Below the pieces are notes generated by a model that saw nothing but the letters and a program-made list of their open reading frames with translations, searched no databases and was not told the origin of the DNA. The translations under genes were made by a program, and so were the position numbers. From Streptomyces olivaceoviridis (GTDB lineage: Bacteria > Actinomycetota > Actinomycetes > Streptomycetales > Streptomycetaceae), in assembly GCF_014650115.1 (NCBI RefSeq), contig NZ_BMUI01000001.1, positions 682,001-746,000 on the forward strand: 64,000 nt of DNA, given 5' to 3'. Of the stretch, positions 44,843 to 53,497 are shown one piece after another (position 1 is the stretch's first letter; each line of letters starts with the position of its first letter).

Positions 44843-45310
44843 TCAGATGCCCAGGTCCTTGATGATCTTTGCCACGTGGCCGGTGGCGCGGACGTTGTAG
44901 AGGGCCCGTTCGACCTTGCCCTCCTCGTCCACGACGATCGTGGAGCGGATGACGCCCAGGTACGTCTTGCCGTAGTTCTTCTTCTCGCCGTAGGCGCCGT
45001 AGACCTCGGTGACCTTCTTGTCCGGGTCGGCGAGGAGGGTGATCCTCAGGGACTCCTTGTCGCGGAACTTCGCCAGCTTCTCCGGGCTGTCGGGGGAGAT
45101 GCCGATGACGTCGTAGCCGGCGCCGGCCAGCAGCTCCAGGTTGTCCGTGAAGTCGCAGGCCTGCTTGGTGCAGCCCGGGGTCAGGGCGGCCGGGTAGAAG
45201 TAGACGATGACCTTGCGGCCCTTGTGGTCCGAGAGGGACACCTCGGTGCCGTCGGCGTCGGGGAGGGTGAAGGCGGGGGCCACGTCCCCCGGCTGGAGTC
45301 GCTCGCTCAT
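44843..45310 (-). CDS. bcp: Thioredoxin-dependent thiol peroxidase (BCP/PrxQ)
   Basis: A 155-residue peroxiredoxin. The peroxidatic Cys47 is in LTPGCTKQAC with the resolving Cys52 five residues on, the PrxQ alpha type. Other anchors are APAFTLPDADG, VIGISPDSPEKLAKF and KTYLGVIRSTIVVD. It detoxifies organic and hydrogen peroxides in the cytoplasm. Confidence 0.93.
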   Translation of the reverse strand: MSERLQPGDVAPAFTLPDADGTEVSLSDHKGRKVIVYFYPAALTPGCTKQACDFTDNLELLAGAGYDVIGISPDSPEKLAKFRDKESLRITLLADPDKKVTEVYGAYGEKKNYGKTYLGVIRSTIVVDEEGKVERALYNVRATGHVAKIIKDLGI

Positions 45311-45403
45311 CGGGCCAGCCTAACCGGGGGGCCTTGCGGTGCGGCGCGGCCCGGAGCTGACAAACTGTTCGGAACAGCATCAGCAGATTTCGGAGGCCGT
45401 ACG

Positions 45404-45733
45404 GTGGCGGACACGTCGGACACCAGAACCCCGGCGCAGATCGAGGCGGACATCAAGCGCCGCCGTGAAGTGCTGGCCGAGACGCTCGACGAGATCGGGG
45501 TGCGGGTGCATCCGAAGACCATCGTCGGCGATGCGAAGGCCAAGGCCATCGCCCATGTCGACCATACGGTCGGGCGGGCGTACGTGCAGGTCAACCGTGT
45601 CGTGAGCGAGGTACGGGCACAGCTCGTGAACGATCAGGGGGCACCGCGCCTGGAGCGGGTGGTGCCCGTCGCGCTCGTCGTCGTGGGGGTCGTGGGGCTG
45701 CTCGCCCTCGGGGCCCGGCGGCGCAGGGACTGA
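45404..45733 (+). CDS. DUF3618 membrane protein
   Basis: A 109-residue protein. The conserved opening RTPAQIEADIKRRREVLAET, then a short amphipathic middle, and one C-terminal transmembrane helix (VVPVALVVVGVVGLLALG) followed by ARRRRD. Starts at GTG 45404 with GGAGG seven bases upstream. Likely a cell-envelope protein of unknown role. The next gene is 22 bp away. Confidence 0.8.
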   Translation: MADTSDTRTPAQIEADIKRRREVLAETLDEIGVRVHPKTIVGDAKAKAIAHVDHTVGRAYVQVNRVVSEVRAQLVNDQGAPRLERVVPVALVVVGVVGLLALGARRRRD

Positions 45734-45755
45734 CCGGGACAGGTAGGTTCGAGCC

Positions 45756-46115
45756 GTGAGCGCCAACAGAAACGAGCACAGCACCCCCCACCACGACAAG
45801 CTGCCCATCCGGATGCTGCACGACCGGGTTCTCGTGCGGCAGGAGACCGGTGAGGGCGAGCGGCGGTCGGGGGGCGGCATCCTGATTCCCGCCACCGCGG
45901 CGGTCGGGCGGCGGCTGGCCTGGGCCGAGGTCGTCGCCGTCGGTCAGAACGTACGGACGGTGGAGCCCGGCGACCGGGTCCTGTTCGACCCGGAGGACCG
46001 GGCGGAGGTCGAGGTGCGGGGCGTGGCGTACGTCCTCATGCGCGAGCGTGACCTGCACGCCGTCGCCGCGGACCGGTTCGAGGGGTCGGAGGACTCCACG
46101 GGGCTGTACCTGTAG
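45756..46115 (+). CDS. GroES-like co-chaperonin, solitary
   Basis: A 119-residue Cpn10-fold protein, longer than usual owing to a 15-residue N-terminal extension and a C-terminal tail. Family residues are IRMLHDRVLVRQE, SGGGILIPATA, VVAVGQNVRTVEPGDRVLFD and VRGVAYVLMRERDLHAV. The mobile loop (EGERRSGGGILIP) is present. No groEL is adjacent. The stop codon lies in an exact 10-bp duplication. Confidence 0.8.
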   Translation: MSANRNEHSTPHHDKLPIRMLHDRVLVRQETGEGERRSGGGILIPATAAVGRRLAWAEVVAVGQNVRTVEPGDRVLFDPEDRAEVEVRGVAYVLMRERDLHAVAADRFEGSEDSTGLYL

Positions 46116-46128
46116 GAACCTGTAGGAA
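46109..46128 (+). repeat. Exact 10-bp tandem duplication over a stop codon
   Basis: CCTGTAGGAA occurs twice head to tail; the first copy holds the last codon and TAG of the GroES-like gene. Confidence 0.95.
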
Positions 46129-46138
46129 CGAAGAGCGA

Positions 46139-46168
46139 GAGGGCCGGTGACCATCGTCACCGGCCCTC
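46139..46168 (+). terminator. Rho-independent terminator after the GroES-like gene
   Basis: A perfect 13-bp stem, GAGGGCCGGTGAC with GTCACCGGCCCTC, a CATC loop and a short T run. It separates the gene from the riboswitch that follows. Confidence 0.88.
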
Positions 46169-46198
46169 TTTGCCGTGCTTTTGCTATGTTCGGAAGGA

Positions 46199-46242
46199 GC
46201 CCGACGAGACGCGTCGTACCGGGCGAAGGCAAAGACGACGCA
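46199..46242 (+). ncRNA. Guanidine-III riboswitch (ykkC-III)
   Basis: The stretch contains the conserved pieces CCGACGAGACGCGTCGTACC and GGGCGAAGGCAAAGACGACG, matching the guanidine-III consensus order GACGAG, CGCCGTACC, GACAAGACGGCGC with covarying bases (CGTCG with CGACG), forming its pseudoknot. It lies 39 bp upstream of a Gdx-type exporter start. Guanidine binding is expected to free the ribosome site (CGGAGGTG at about 46268) and switch the gene on. Confidence 0.82.
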
Positions 46243-46280
46243 CCCCGAAGAAGAGTCACCGTGTCTCGGAGGTGCCTGTC

Positions 46281-46601
46281 ATGGCCTGGGTCCTGCTCGT
46301 CGTCGCCGGTCTGCTGGAAGTGGGCTGGTCGATCGGGATGAAGTACAGCGAGGGGTTCACCCGGCCCCTCCCGAGTCTGTTCACCGGCGCCGGCATCGTC
46401 GCGAGCATGGTCCTGCTGTCGTACGCCGCGAAGTCCCTGCCCATCGGTACGGCCTACGGCGTGTGGGTGGGCATCGGCGCGGCCGGTGCGGCGGTGCTCG
46501 GCATGGTGGTGCTGGGTGAGCCGGTCACCGCCGCCCGGATCTTCTTCGTGTGCCTGCTGCTGGTCGCCGTGGTGGGGCTGAAGGCGACCAGCGGTCACTG
46601 A
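46281..46601 (+). CDS. gdx: Guanidinium exporter, SMR family (Gdx/SugE)
   Basis: A 106-residue four-helix transporter. Glu13 in helix 1 (VVAGLLEVGWSIGMKYSEGF) is the proton/substrate site, and GTAYGVWVGIGAAGAAVLG and the closing GLKATS are typical of the Gdx subgroup rather than EmrE. It should export guanidinium in exchange for protons as an antiparallel dimer. The upstream riboswitch supports this directly. The ATG at 46281 is set by GGAGGT. Confidence 0.92.
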   Translation: MAWVLLVVAGLLEVGWSIGMKYSEGFTRPLPSLFTGAGIVASMVLLSYAAKSLPIGTAYGVWVGIGAAGAAVLGMVVLGEPVTAARIFFVCLLLVAVVGLKATSGH

Positions 46602-46625
46602 GGCGTCGGGGGCGCGCCGTCAGCG

Positions 46626-46648
46626 GTGGTGTCAGGCGTGGTGTCAGG
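46626..46648 (-). repeat. 11-bp tandem duplication over the penicillin-binding protein stop codon
   Basis: GTGGTGTCAGG occurs at 46626-46636 and 46638-46648 with a 12-bp period. The second copy holds the stop of the convergent penicillin-binding protein gene. Confidence 0.85.
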
Positions 46649-49600
46649 TGCCGGGAAACCCTCCGGCGCCCGTGTCCGTGCCGGTGGTTCCGCCGCCGGG
46701 TGTGCCGCCGCCGGTGGTCCCGCCGCCGGTGGTGGCGCCCCCGTCGGTCGTGCCGCCGCCGTCCGTGGTCCCGCCGCCGGTGGTCGCCCCTCCGCCGGTC
46801 GTGTCGCCGCCGGTGGTGGCGCCCCCGTCCGTGGCCGTGCCGCCGTCGGTCGGGGTGCCGCCCGTGGTGCCGGTGCCGCCGTCGGTCGGGGTGCCGCCGC
46901 CCGTGGTGGCGCCGCCCGTCGGGGTGGCGGTCGCGCCGCCGGTGGTCGGGGTGGCGGTGGTGCCGCCGTCGTTCCGGCCGCCGTCGGTGCCGGGCTGGGC
47001 GGTGCTGGTGGCGGGCGGCTCCTGGACCTGGTCGGCGCCCTGCTGGAGCTCCAGGTCGAAGTCGCTCGCCGGCTTGCCCTGCAACGCGTCGCGCGTGTAC
47101 TGCGCCCAGATCTGGGTGGGCGGGCCGCCACCGTTCATACGCGCCTGGCCGAGCGCCCCGTACAGCGGCTGGTGCTTGGCGGTCACCGGGTCCTGGCCCA
47201 TGACGGAGACCACCGTGGCCAGGTCGGGGGTGTAGCCGGCGAACCAGGCGGCGGTGTCGCTCTCGGCGGTACCGGTCTTGCCGGCCGCCGGACGGCCCGC
47301 GGCCTGGGCGGCGGTCGCGGTGCCGTTCTCGACCACGCTCTGGAGGACCGAGGTCGTGGTGTCGGCGGCCTCCCGGCTGACGGCCTGCTTGACCGGCTGC
47401 TCGGGCAGCTTGACCTCGTCGGTGCCGTCCTTGGTGATCTTCTCGACCAGGGTGTACGTGCCGTGCTTGCCGTGGTTGGCGAGCGTGGCGTAGGCCTCCG
47501 CCATGTCCAGGACGCTGGCGGTGGCGGTGCCGAGGGCGATGGACGGGTACGGCTGGAGGTCCGGGGTGTCGGAGGGGACGCCCAGGTCGACCGCGGTCTG
47601 CTTGACCTTGGCGGGGGTGACGTCGACGGCCATCTGCGCGTACACCGCGTTCACCGACAGGTCGGTGGCCTTGCGGACGGTGATGGGGCCGTACGACTTC
47701 TGGTCCTCGTTCTCGGGGGCGTAGGCGCCGCCGTTCCAGCCCTGGACCGGGCGCTGGTTGGTGCCGTCGTAGACCGTGTTCGGGGTGATGGCGCGGCCGT
47801 CCTGGGTGGTGGACCCGTTCTGCACGGCGGAGGTGAACACGAACGGCTTGAACGTCGAGCCGACCTGGAAGTCACCGCGGGTGGCGCCGTTGGTGTACTG
47901 CTTCACGTAGTCGATGCCGCCGTACATCGCGACGACCTTGCCGGTCTTGGGGTCGACGGAGGCTCCGCCGGCCCGGACGAAGGTGTCCGCCTTGCGGTTC
48001 TTCTTGTCCAGCTTGGACATGAGCTGGTCGTCGACCGCCTTGACGAAGGCGTCCTGCCGGTCCTTCTGGATGGTGGTGGTGATGCGGTAGCCGCCGGCCG
48101 TGAGGTGGTCGGAGTCGATGATGTTGTTCGAGGTGAGGTACTGCTTGACCGCCTCCACGAGGTAGCCGCGCTGGCCGGACATGCCGGTGGAGATCGTCTG
48201 CTCCTTCGGCATCGGGAACTTCATGCCGGCGCGCTTGGACTCGCTGAGCCAGCCCTTGGTGACCATGCCGTCCAGGACGTAGTTCCAGCGGGCGACGGCC
48301 GCCTTGCGGTTCTCCGGGTGGGCGACGACGTCGTACTCGCTGGGCGCGTTGACGAGCGCGGCGAGGTAGGCGGCGCGGGCCGGGTCGAGGTCGGAGGCGT
48401 CGCGGCCGTAGTAGGCCTGGGAGGCGGCCTGGATGCCGTAGGCGTTGCGGCCGAAGTAGCTGGTGTTGAGGTAGCCCTCCAGGATCTCGTCCTTGGACTT
48501 GTTCTGGTCGAGCTTGATCGCGATGAAGAATTCCTTGGCCTTGCGGGTGACCGTCTGTTCCTGGGCCAGGTAGTAGTTCTTCACGTACTGCTGGGTGATC
48601 GTCGAGCCGGACTGCTTGCCCTTGCCGGTGGCGGTGTTCCAGCCGGCGCGGAGCATCGCCTTGGGGTCGACGGCGGACTCGGTGTAGAAGTCCCGGTCCT
48701 CGGCGGCCAGTACGGCGTGCTGGGCGTCCTTGGAGACCTGGGCGAGGGTGACGTTCTCGCGGTTGACCTCGCCGTCGCGGGCGAGCTGTGAGCCGTCGGC
48801 GTACAGGTAGACGTTGCTCTGCTTGGTCGCGAACGCGTTGGCCGGGGGGATCTTCACCAGGGAGTACCCGACGAAGAACAGGCCGACGAGCAGCAGCACG
48901 CCGACGAAGAAGGTACCGAGCACCATCCGCCAGGTCGGGATGATCCGCCGCCAGCCGGTCCGCTTGGGCCGCTTGTTCTTCTTGCCCTTGCCCTTGCCGT
49001 TGCCTCCGGCGGTCTGGCCGTCGGTGGCGGGGAGGGCGGTGGTGGAGGCTTCGGAGGCGTTGTGGGAGGTGGTGCCGGCGCCGACCGCTGAGGCGGCCGA
49101 GGCTGCTGAGGCGGCTGCCGCACCGGTCGCTGACCCGGCGGCGGCCTTGGCGGCCTGAGCACCGGCTCCCGCACCGGCACCGGCTCCCGCCGCGGCGGTG
49201 CCGGCCGCGCGGGCGGCGCGGGCGGCCCGGGCGGCGGCCGGGGAGGAGGGAGCGGCAGCACCGGCCGGTCCGGCGCCGGAGGTCTGGGCAGGGCGGTCCT
49301 CCCCGGCGGGGCGGGGGACGGTGGGACGGGGGGTGCTGTCCGGCTCACCGGAGCGGGGCGCGTTGACCCGGCGGAGCACCTGCGTGGTCTCGGGCGCCGG
49401 GGCGGCGTCGGCCTCCTGCCGGGCACCGGACTTCGGCTCCCGGGGCGGGGTGATACGGCGGAGCACCTGGGTGCTCTCGGCCGGCGGCTCCTGTCCGGAA
49501 CCGAGCGGAGCGCCCGGCTTCCCGCCGCCGGCTCCCTCACCGCTGCCGGACGCACCGGCACGCGAGCCACCTCCGGCGGCGGAGGCACCACCGGCACCGC

Positions 49601-50609
49601 CGGCACCGCCGGCAGCCGAACCCACACCGTCAGCCGCGGCCCCACCGGACACCGGTGCCCCACCGGACTCCGCGCGCCGGCCGGGCACCGAACCGCGACC
49701 GGACTCCGGACCACGGCCGGGTGCCACGCCGGCACCACCTGCCGGCGTCCCACCGGACACCGGGCCGGACCCGGACCGCGCACCACGACCAGCGGCCGGC
49801 CCGCGACCGGACCCCGAACCGTCGCCGGACTCCGGACCACGATCAGCTGCCGGGCCACCGCCGGTCCCCTGCGCACGCCCGGACTCCGGACCGCGACCGG
49901 TCGCCGGGGAGTTCCCGGACGCCGGGCCGCGGCCGGGCTCCTGAGCGCCGCCGGAGGACGCGGTTCCGCCGGCCCCCGCAGCACCCGTCTGTTCCGTGCG
50001 GGCGCGGGCCGCCTGGCGGGCGCGGGCGATGGAAGCCGTCCGGTCCCGGTCCTGTCCGGCCGAGTCCGCGGAGCGGGAGCCGTCCTGCGAGGACGCGTCG
50101 CCCGTCATGCCGGAACGGTTCCGGGACGCCGATCCCGGCGTGCCGGAGCCGGCCCGGGACGGGGAGTCCGCCGGGCCGTCGGTCCCGGCCGTCCGACCCG
50201 CGCCACGCTCAGCAGCCGCCGGGCCTCCCGCGCCGGCGCCACGGGTGCCGTCGGCCCCCCGCTCGCCGCGCTGCGGCCTGCCCGCGCTCCCGGGCCGGCC
50301 GGCGCGCGGGAACCCCCCGGCGCCCTCGGTACCGTCAGCCCGATCGGCACCGTCGGCACGCACGCCATCGCCGCCCCTCCGGGCACCCTCGGCACGCTGA
50401 CCATCGTCGCGGCCCCCGGCACTCTCGCCACCCTCTCGGCCCCCGGGCCCCCCGGAGCCTGCGTTGGTGTCGCTTCTCGTGCCCCCCGTGGGATCCGGTG
50501 GTGTGCTGCTCGGGTCGCGGCGTCCCGGGTTTCCGGGCCCTTCAGCCGGCAGCGGCTTTTTCGGTGCCACGCCTTCGTTCCGCTGCTGCGGCTGCGGCTC
50601 GTCGCTCAT
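46644..50609 (-). CDS. Bifunctional class A penicillin-binding protein with very long disordered head
   Basis: A 1321-residue cell-wall synthase. Residues 1-550 are Gly/Ala/Arg/Pro-rich and lack a fold; two TQVLRR motifs (about 380 and 409) resemble sites used by Ser/Thr kinases in actinomycetes. A transmembrane helix lies at about 562-585. The GT51 glycosyltransferase follows (VLAAEDRDFYTE, GSTITQQYVKNYY), then the transpeptidase with GSTFKPF (SxxK), SVN and KTGTAES. The last 120 residues are a Thr/Gly/Pro repeat tail outside the cell. The normal family length is near 750. ATG 50609 or GTG 50618 may be the start. Confidence 0.88.
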   Translation of the reverse strand: MSDEPQPQQRNEGVAPKKPLPAEGPGNPGRRDPSSTPPDPTGGTRSDTNAGSGGPGGREGGESAGGRDDGQRAEGARRGGDGVRADGADRADGTEGAGGFPRAGRPGSAGRPQRGERGADGTRGAGAGGPAAAERGAGRTAGTDGPADSPSRAGSGTPGSASRNRSGMTGDASSQDGSRSADSAGQDRDRTASIARARQAARARTEQTGAAGAGGTASSGGAQEPGRGPASGNSPATGRGPESGRAQGTGGGPAADRGPESGDGSGSGRGPAAGRGARSGSGPVSGGTPAGGAGVAPGRGPESGRGSVPGRRAESGGAPVSGGAAADGVGSAAGGAGGAGGASAAGGGSRAGASGSGEGAGGGKPGAPLGSGQEPPAESTQVLRRITPPREPKSGARQEADAAPAPETTQVLRRVNAPRSGEPDSTPRPTVPRPAGEDRPAQTSGAGPAGAAAPSSPAAARAARAARAAGTAAAGAGAGAGAGAQAAKAAAGSATGAAAASAASAASAVGAGTTSHNASEASTTALPATDGQTAGGNGKGKGKKNKRPKRTGWRRIIPTWRMVLGTFFVGVLLLVGLFFVGYSLVKIPPANAFATKQSNVYLYADGSQLARDGEVNRENVTLAQVSKDAQHAVLAAEDRDFYTESAVDPKAMLRAGWNTATGKGKQSGSTITQQYVKNYYLAQEQTVTRKAKEFFIAIKLDQNKSKDEILEGYLNTSYFGRNAYGIQAASQAYYGRDASDLDPARAAYLAALVNAPSEYDVVAHPENRKAAVARWNYVLDGMVTKGWLSESKRAGMKFPMPKEQTISTGMSGQRGYLVEAVKQYLTSNNIIDSDHLTAGGYRITTTIQKDRQDAFVKAVDDQLMSKLDKKNRKADTFVRAGGASVDPKTGKVVAMYGGIDYVKQYTNGATRGDFQVGSTFKPFVFTSAVQNGSTTQDGRAITPNTVYDGTNQRPVQGWNGGAYAPENEDQKSYGPITVRKATDLSVNAVYAQMAVDVTPAKVKQTAVDLGVPSDTPDLQPYPSIALGTATASVLDMAEAYATLANHGKHGTYTLVEKITKDGTDEVKLPEQPVKQAVSREAADTTTSVLQSVVENGTATAAQAAGRPAAGKTGTAESDTAAWFAGYTPDLATVVSVMGQDPVTAKHQPLYGALGQARMNGGGPPTQIWAQYTRDALQGKPASDFDLELQQGADQVQEPPATSTAQPGTDGGRNDGGTTATPTTGGATATPTGGATTGGGTPTDGGTGTTGGTPTDGGTATDGGATTGGDTTGGGATTGGGTTDGGGTTDGGATTGGGTTGGGTPGGGTTGTDTGAGGFPGT

Positions 50610-50813
50610 GTCGTGCACGGACTCCTGTTTCGCGTCGTACGTTCCCGTACGCCTCGTACGCTTCTGCGCTCCCCCTGTTTGAAGACTCTCGCACCTGGCG
50701 TTCCGTTCCCGGATTCCGGCACGCTTCCGACCGGAAATCGCGTGGCCGGCCGCCGGGCCTCCGGACTAGGCTCCTGCGCTTCGGTGTCGAGCAGTCCGAG
50801 GAGGTCGACTGAC

Positions 50814-51614
50814 GTGGGCGCGGGACGGTTGTACGCGGCCGTGGCGACAGGGGGATTCAGACGGTACGCGACCTACCGGGCCGCCACTGCGGCAGGGGTG
50901 TTCACGAACACCGTCTTCGGGCTCATCCTCGTCTACACGTACCGCGCCTTGTGGGACGAGAAGCCGCATCTCGGCGGGTACGACCAGGCACAGGCCGTGA
51001 CGTACGTCTGGCTGGGGCAGGCGTTCTTGTCGACGCTCGCGATCGGGGGTGGCGGTGTCGAGGACGAGTTGATGGAACGCATCCGTACGGGAGACGTGGC
51101 GATCGACCTGTACCGGCCCGCCGATCTCCAGCTGTGGTGGCTGGCGGCGGACCTCGGCCGGGCGTTCTTCCAGCTGCTGGGCCGGGGCCTGGTCCCGTTC
51201 GTGTTCGGCGCGCTGTGCTTCCCGGTGTACCTGCCGGCGGACGCCGGCACCTGGGTGGCGTTCCTCGCCGCCGTCGTCCTCGCCATGCTGGTCGGCTTCG
51301 GCATCCGCTATCTGGTGGCACTGAGCGCGTTCTGGCTGCTGGACGGCGCCGGTGTGGCGCAGATGGCGTGGCTGCTGGGCTTCTTCTGCTCGGGCATGCT
51401 GCTGCCGCTGAACGTGTTCCCGGGCGCGCTGGGTGACGTCGTACGGGTCCTGCCGTGGTCGTCCCTGCTGCAAGCGCCGGCGGACATCCTGCTGGGGCAC
51501 GCGGACCCGCTGCCCACCTATCTCTTCCAGGCCGCGTGGGCGGTGGCGCTGCTGGGGGCCGGGCGGCTGGTGCAGTCGGCGGCGACGCGCCGGGTGGTGG
51601 TTCAGGGTGGCTGA
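50814..51614 (+). CDS. ABC-2 type exporter permease, first subunit
   Basis: A 266-residue membrane protein with six hydrophobic helices, of the ABC-2 permease family usually found as pairs. An N-terminal cytoplasmic helix leads to FTNTVFGLILVYTYRALW; the segment DELMERIRTGDVAIDLYRPA is the typical coupling region. GTG 50814 follows GAGGAGG. Its end overlaps the next permease by eight bases. Confidence 0.83.
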   Translation: MGAGRLYAAVATGGFRRYATYRAATAAGVFTNTVFGLILVYTYRALWDEKPHLGGYDQAQAVTYVWLGQAFLSTLAIGGGGVEDELMERIRTGDVAIDLYRPADLQLWWLAADLGRAFFQLLGRGLVPFVFGALCFPVYLPADAGTWVAFLAAVVLAMLVGFGIRYLVALSAFWLLDGAGVAQMAWLLGFFCSGMLLPLNVFPGALGDVVRVLPWSSLLQAPADILLGHADPLPTYLFQAAWAVALLGAGRLVQSAATRRVVVQGG

Positions 51615-52470
51615 GAGCCATGCGCCCCGCCAGGCCCCGCGCCAGGTCCCCGGCCCGGCCCGCCGGCTGGCCGAGGGCGTGCGGGCGTACCGGCTGATCG
51701 CGGGGATGTGGGTGCGCTCCACGATGGCCTACCGCGCGTCCTTCGCCATGACCACGTTCGGGAACTTCGCGGCGACCTTCCTCGACTTCGTCGCGATCAT
51801 GCTGATGTTCTCCCGGGTCGACGCCCTGGGCGGCTACCCGCTGCCCGAAGTGGCGTTCCTGTACGGCCTGTCGGCGACCTCCTTCGGTCTGGCGGACCTG
51901 GTGATCGGGTCGATGGACCGGCTGGGCCGGCGGGTCCGGGACGGCACGCTGGACACCCTGCTGGTGCGGCCGGCGCCGGTGCTCGCGCAGGTGGCGGCCG
52001 ACCGGTTCGCGCTCAGGCGGCTGGGCCGGGTGACGCAGGGGGCGCTGGTGCTGGGCTGGTCGCTGACCCGGGTGGACATCGACTGGACGGCGGACAGGCT
52101 GCTGCTGATGCCGGTGATGGTGGTGAGCGGCTGCGGCATCTTCTGCGCGGTGTTCGTGGCGGGCGCGGCGTTCCAGTTCGTGGCGCAGGACGCCTCGGAG
52201 GTGCAGAACGCCTTCACCTACGGCGGCACGACGCTGCTCCAGTACCCGCCGACCGTGTTCGCGAAGGAGCTGGTGCGCGGGGTGACCTTCGTGCTGCCGC
52301 TGGCCTTCGTCAACTGGCTGCCCGCCACCTATGTGCTGGGGCGGCCGTATCCGCTGGGCCTGCCGGAGTGGACCGCGTTCACGCCTCCGCTGGTGGCAGT
52401 GGCCTGTGGCGCGCTCGCGGGGCTGGCCTGGCGGGCGGGACTTCGTTCGTACCGCAGTACTGGGAGCTAG
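51607..52470 (+). CDS. ABC-2 type exporter permease, second subunit
   Basis: A 287-residue membrane protein with six helices and the family coupling segment MDRLGRRVRDGTLDTLLVRP. The start GTG at 51607 overlaps the upstream gene. It should form a heterodimer with its neighbour. The exported substrate is unknown; related systems are often annotated for daunorubicin or for sugar polymers. Confidence 0.83.
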   Translation: MAESHAPRQAPRQVPGPARRLAEGVRAYRLIAGMWVRSTMAYRASFAMTTFGNFAATFLDFVAIMLMFSRVDALGGYPLPEVAFLYGLSATSFGLADLVIGSMDRLGRRVRDGTLDTLLVRPAPVLAQVAADRFALRRLGRVTQGALVLGWSLTRVDIDWTADRLLLMPVMVVSGCGIFCAVFVAGAAFQFVAQDASEVQNAFTYGGTTLLQYPPTVFAKELVRGVTFVLPLAFVNWLPATYVLGRPYPLGLPEWTAFTPPLVAVACGALAGLAWRAGLRSYRSTGS

Positions 52471-52471
52471 C

Positions 52472-53488
52472 GTGAGCGACTTGATCACAGGGGACGACGG
52501 CACCGTGGGGAGCGACGTCGTCGCGGGGGACGGCTTCATCGCGTTGGAGGGGGTCGAGAAGGTCTTCGAGGTGCGCCGGAAGACCGGGTTCCTGCGGCGG
52601 GAGCGGCGCGAGGTGCGGGCGGTGGACGCGCTGTCGTTCACCGTGGGGCGCGGCGAGATGGTCGGGTACATCGGGCCGAACGGCGCCGGGAAGTCGACGA
52701 CGATCAAGATGCTGACCGGGATCCTGACGCCGAGTGCCGGGCGGCTGCGGGTGGCGGGCATCGATCCGGCGCGGGAGCGGTCGCGGCTCGCGCACCGGAT
52801 CGGGGTGGTGTTCGGTCAGCGGACCACGCTCTGGTGGGACCTGCCGCTGATCGACTCCTACCGGCTGGCGCACCGCATGTACCGCATCCCGGACGCCCGT
52901 TACCGCGAGAACCTGGACCGGCTGGTGGAACTGCTGGACCTGGGCGCCCTGTTGGACGTACCGGTGCGGCAGCTCTCCTTGGGCCAGCGGATGCGCGGCG
53001 ACATCGCGGCGGCGCTGCTGCACGACCCGGACGTGCTGTACCTGGACGAGCCGACGATCGGCCTGGACGTCGTGTCGAAGGCCAGGGTGCGGGAGTTCCT
53101 GCGGGAGGTGAACGCCGAGCGCGGCACGACGGTGCTGCTCACCACGCACGACCTCCAGGACATCGAGCAGTTGTGCTCCCGGGTGATGGTGATCGACCAC
53201 GGGCGGCTGGTGTACGACGGCCCGCTCGCGGGGCTGCACGAGGCCGGCGAGAGCGAGCGGACGCTGGTGGTGGACCTGGAGCGGGAGCTGCCGCCGGTTC
53301 AGGTGCCGTCGGCCCGGGTGGTGCGGGTGGAGGGTCCCAGGCAGTGGCTGGCGTTCCCGGCGGGGCAGTCGGCGGCGCCGGTCGTGGCGCATCTGGCCGC
53401 CCGGTACCCGCTGGTGGACCTGTCGGTGCGGGAGCCGGACATCGAGGCCGTCATCGCCAGGATGTACGCCGAGAAGGCGGTCTCGTAG
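52472..53488 (+). CDS. ABC exporter ATPase
   Basis: A 338-residue ATPase that energises the two upstream permeases. Walker A is GPNGAGKSTT near residue 68, the Q-loop is GVVFGQRTTLWWDLP, the signature is LSLGQRMRGDIAAALL (a variant of LSGGQ), Walker B is VLYLDEPTIGLD and the switch His is in LLTTHDLQD. The inserted RKTGFLRRERREVRAVDALS before Walker A is typical of this ABC-2 subgroup. GTG 52472 with GGGAG upstream, two bases after the permease stop. Confidence 0.87.
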   Translation: MSDLITGDDGTVGSDVVAGDGFIALEGVEKVFEVRRKTGFLRRERREVRAVDALSFTVGRGEMVGYIGPNGAGKSTTIKMLTGILTPSAGRLRVAGIDPARERSRLAHRIGVVFGQRTTLWWDLPLIDSYRLAHRMYRIPDARYRENLDRLVELLDLGALLDVPVRQLSLGQRMRGDIAAALLHDPDVLYLDEPTIGLDVVSKARVREFLREVNAERGTTVLLTTHDLQDIEQLCSRVMVIDHGRLVYDGPLAGLHEAGESERTLVVDLERELPPVQVPSARVVRVEGPRQWLAFPAGQSAAPVVAHLAARYPLVDLSVREPDIEAVIARMYAEKAVS

Positions 53489-53497
53489 GCTGCCGGC

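Noticed and set aside
46644..50609. Many long plus-strand frames opposite the penicillin-binding protein
   Set aside because: They mirror the Gly/Ala/Pro-rich head and tail and lack conserved domains.
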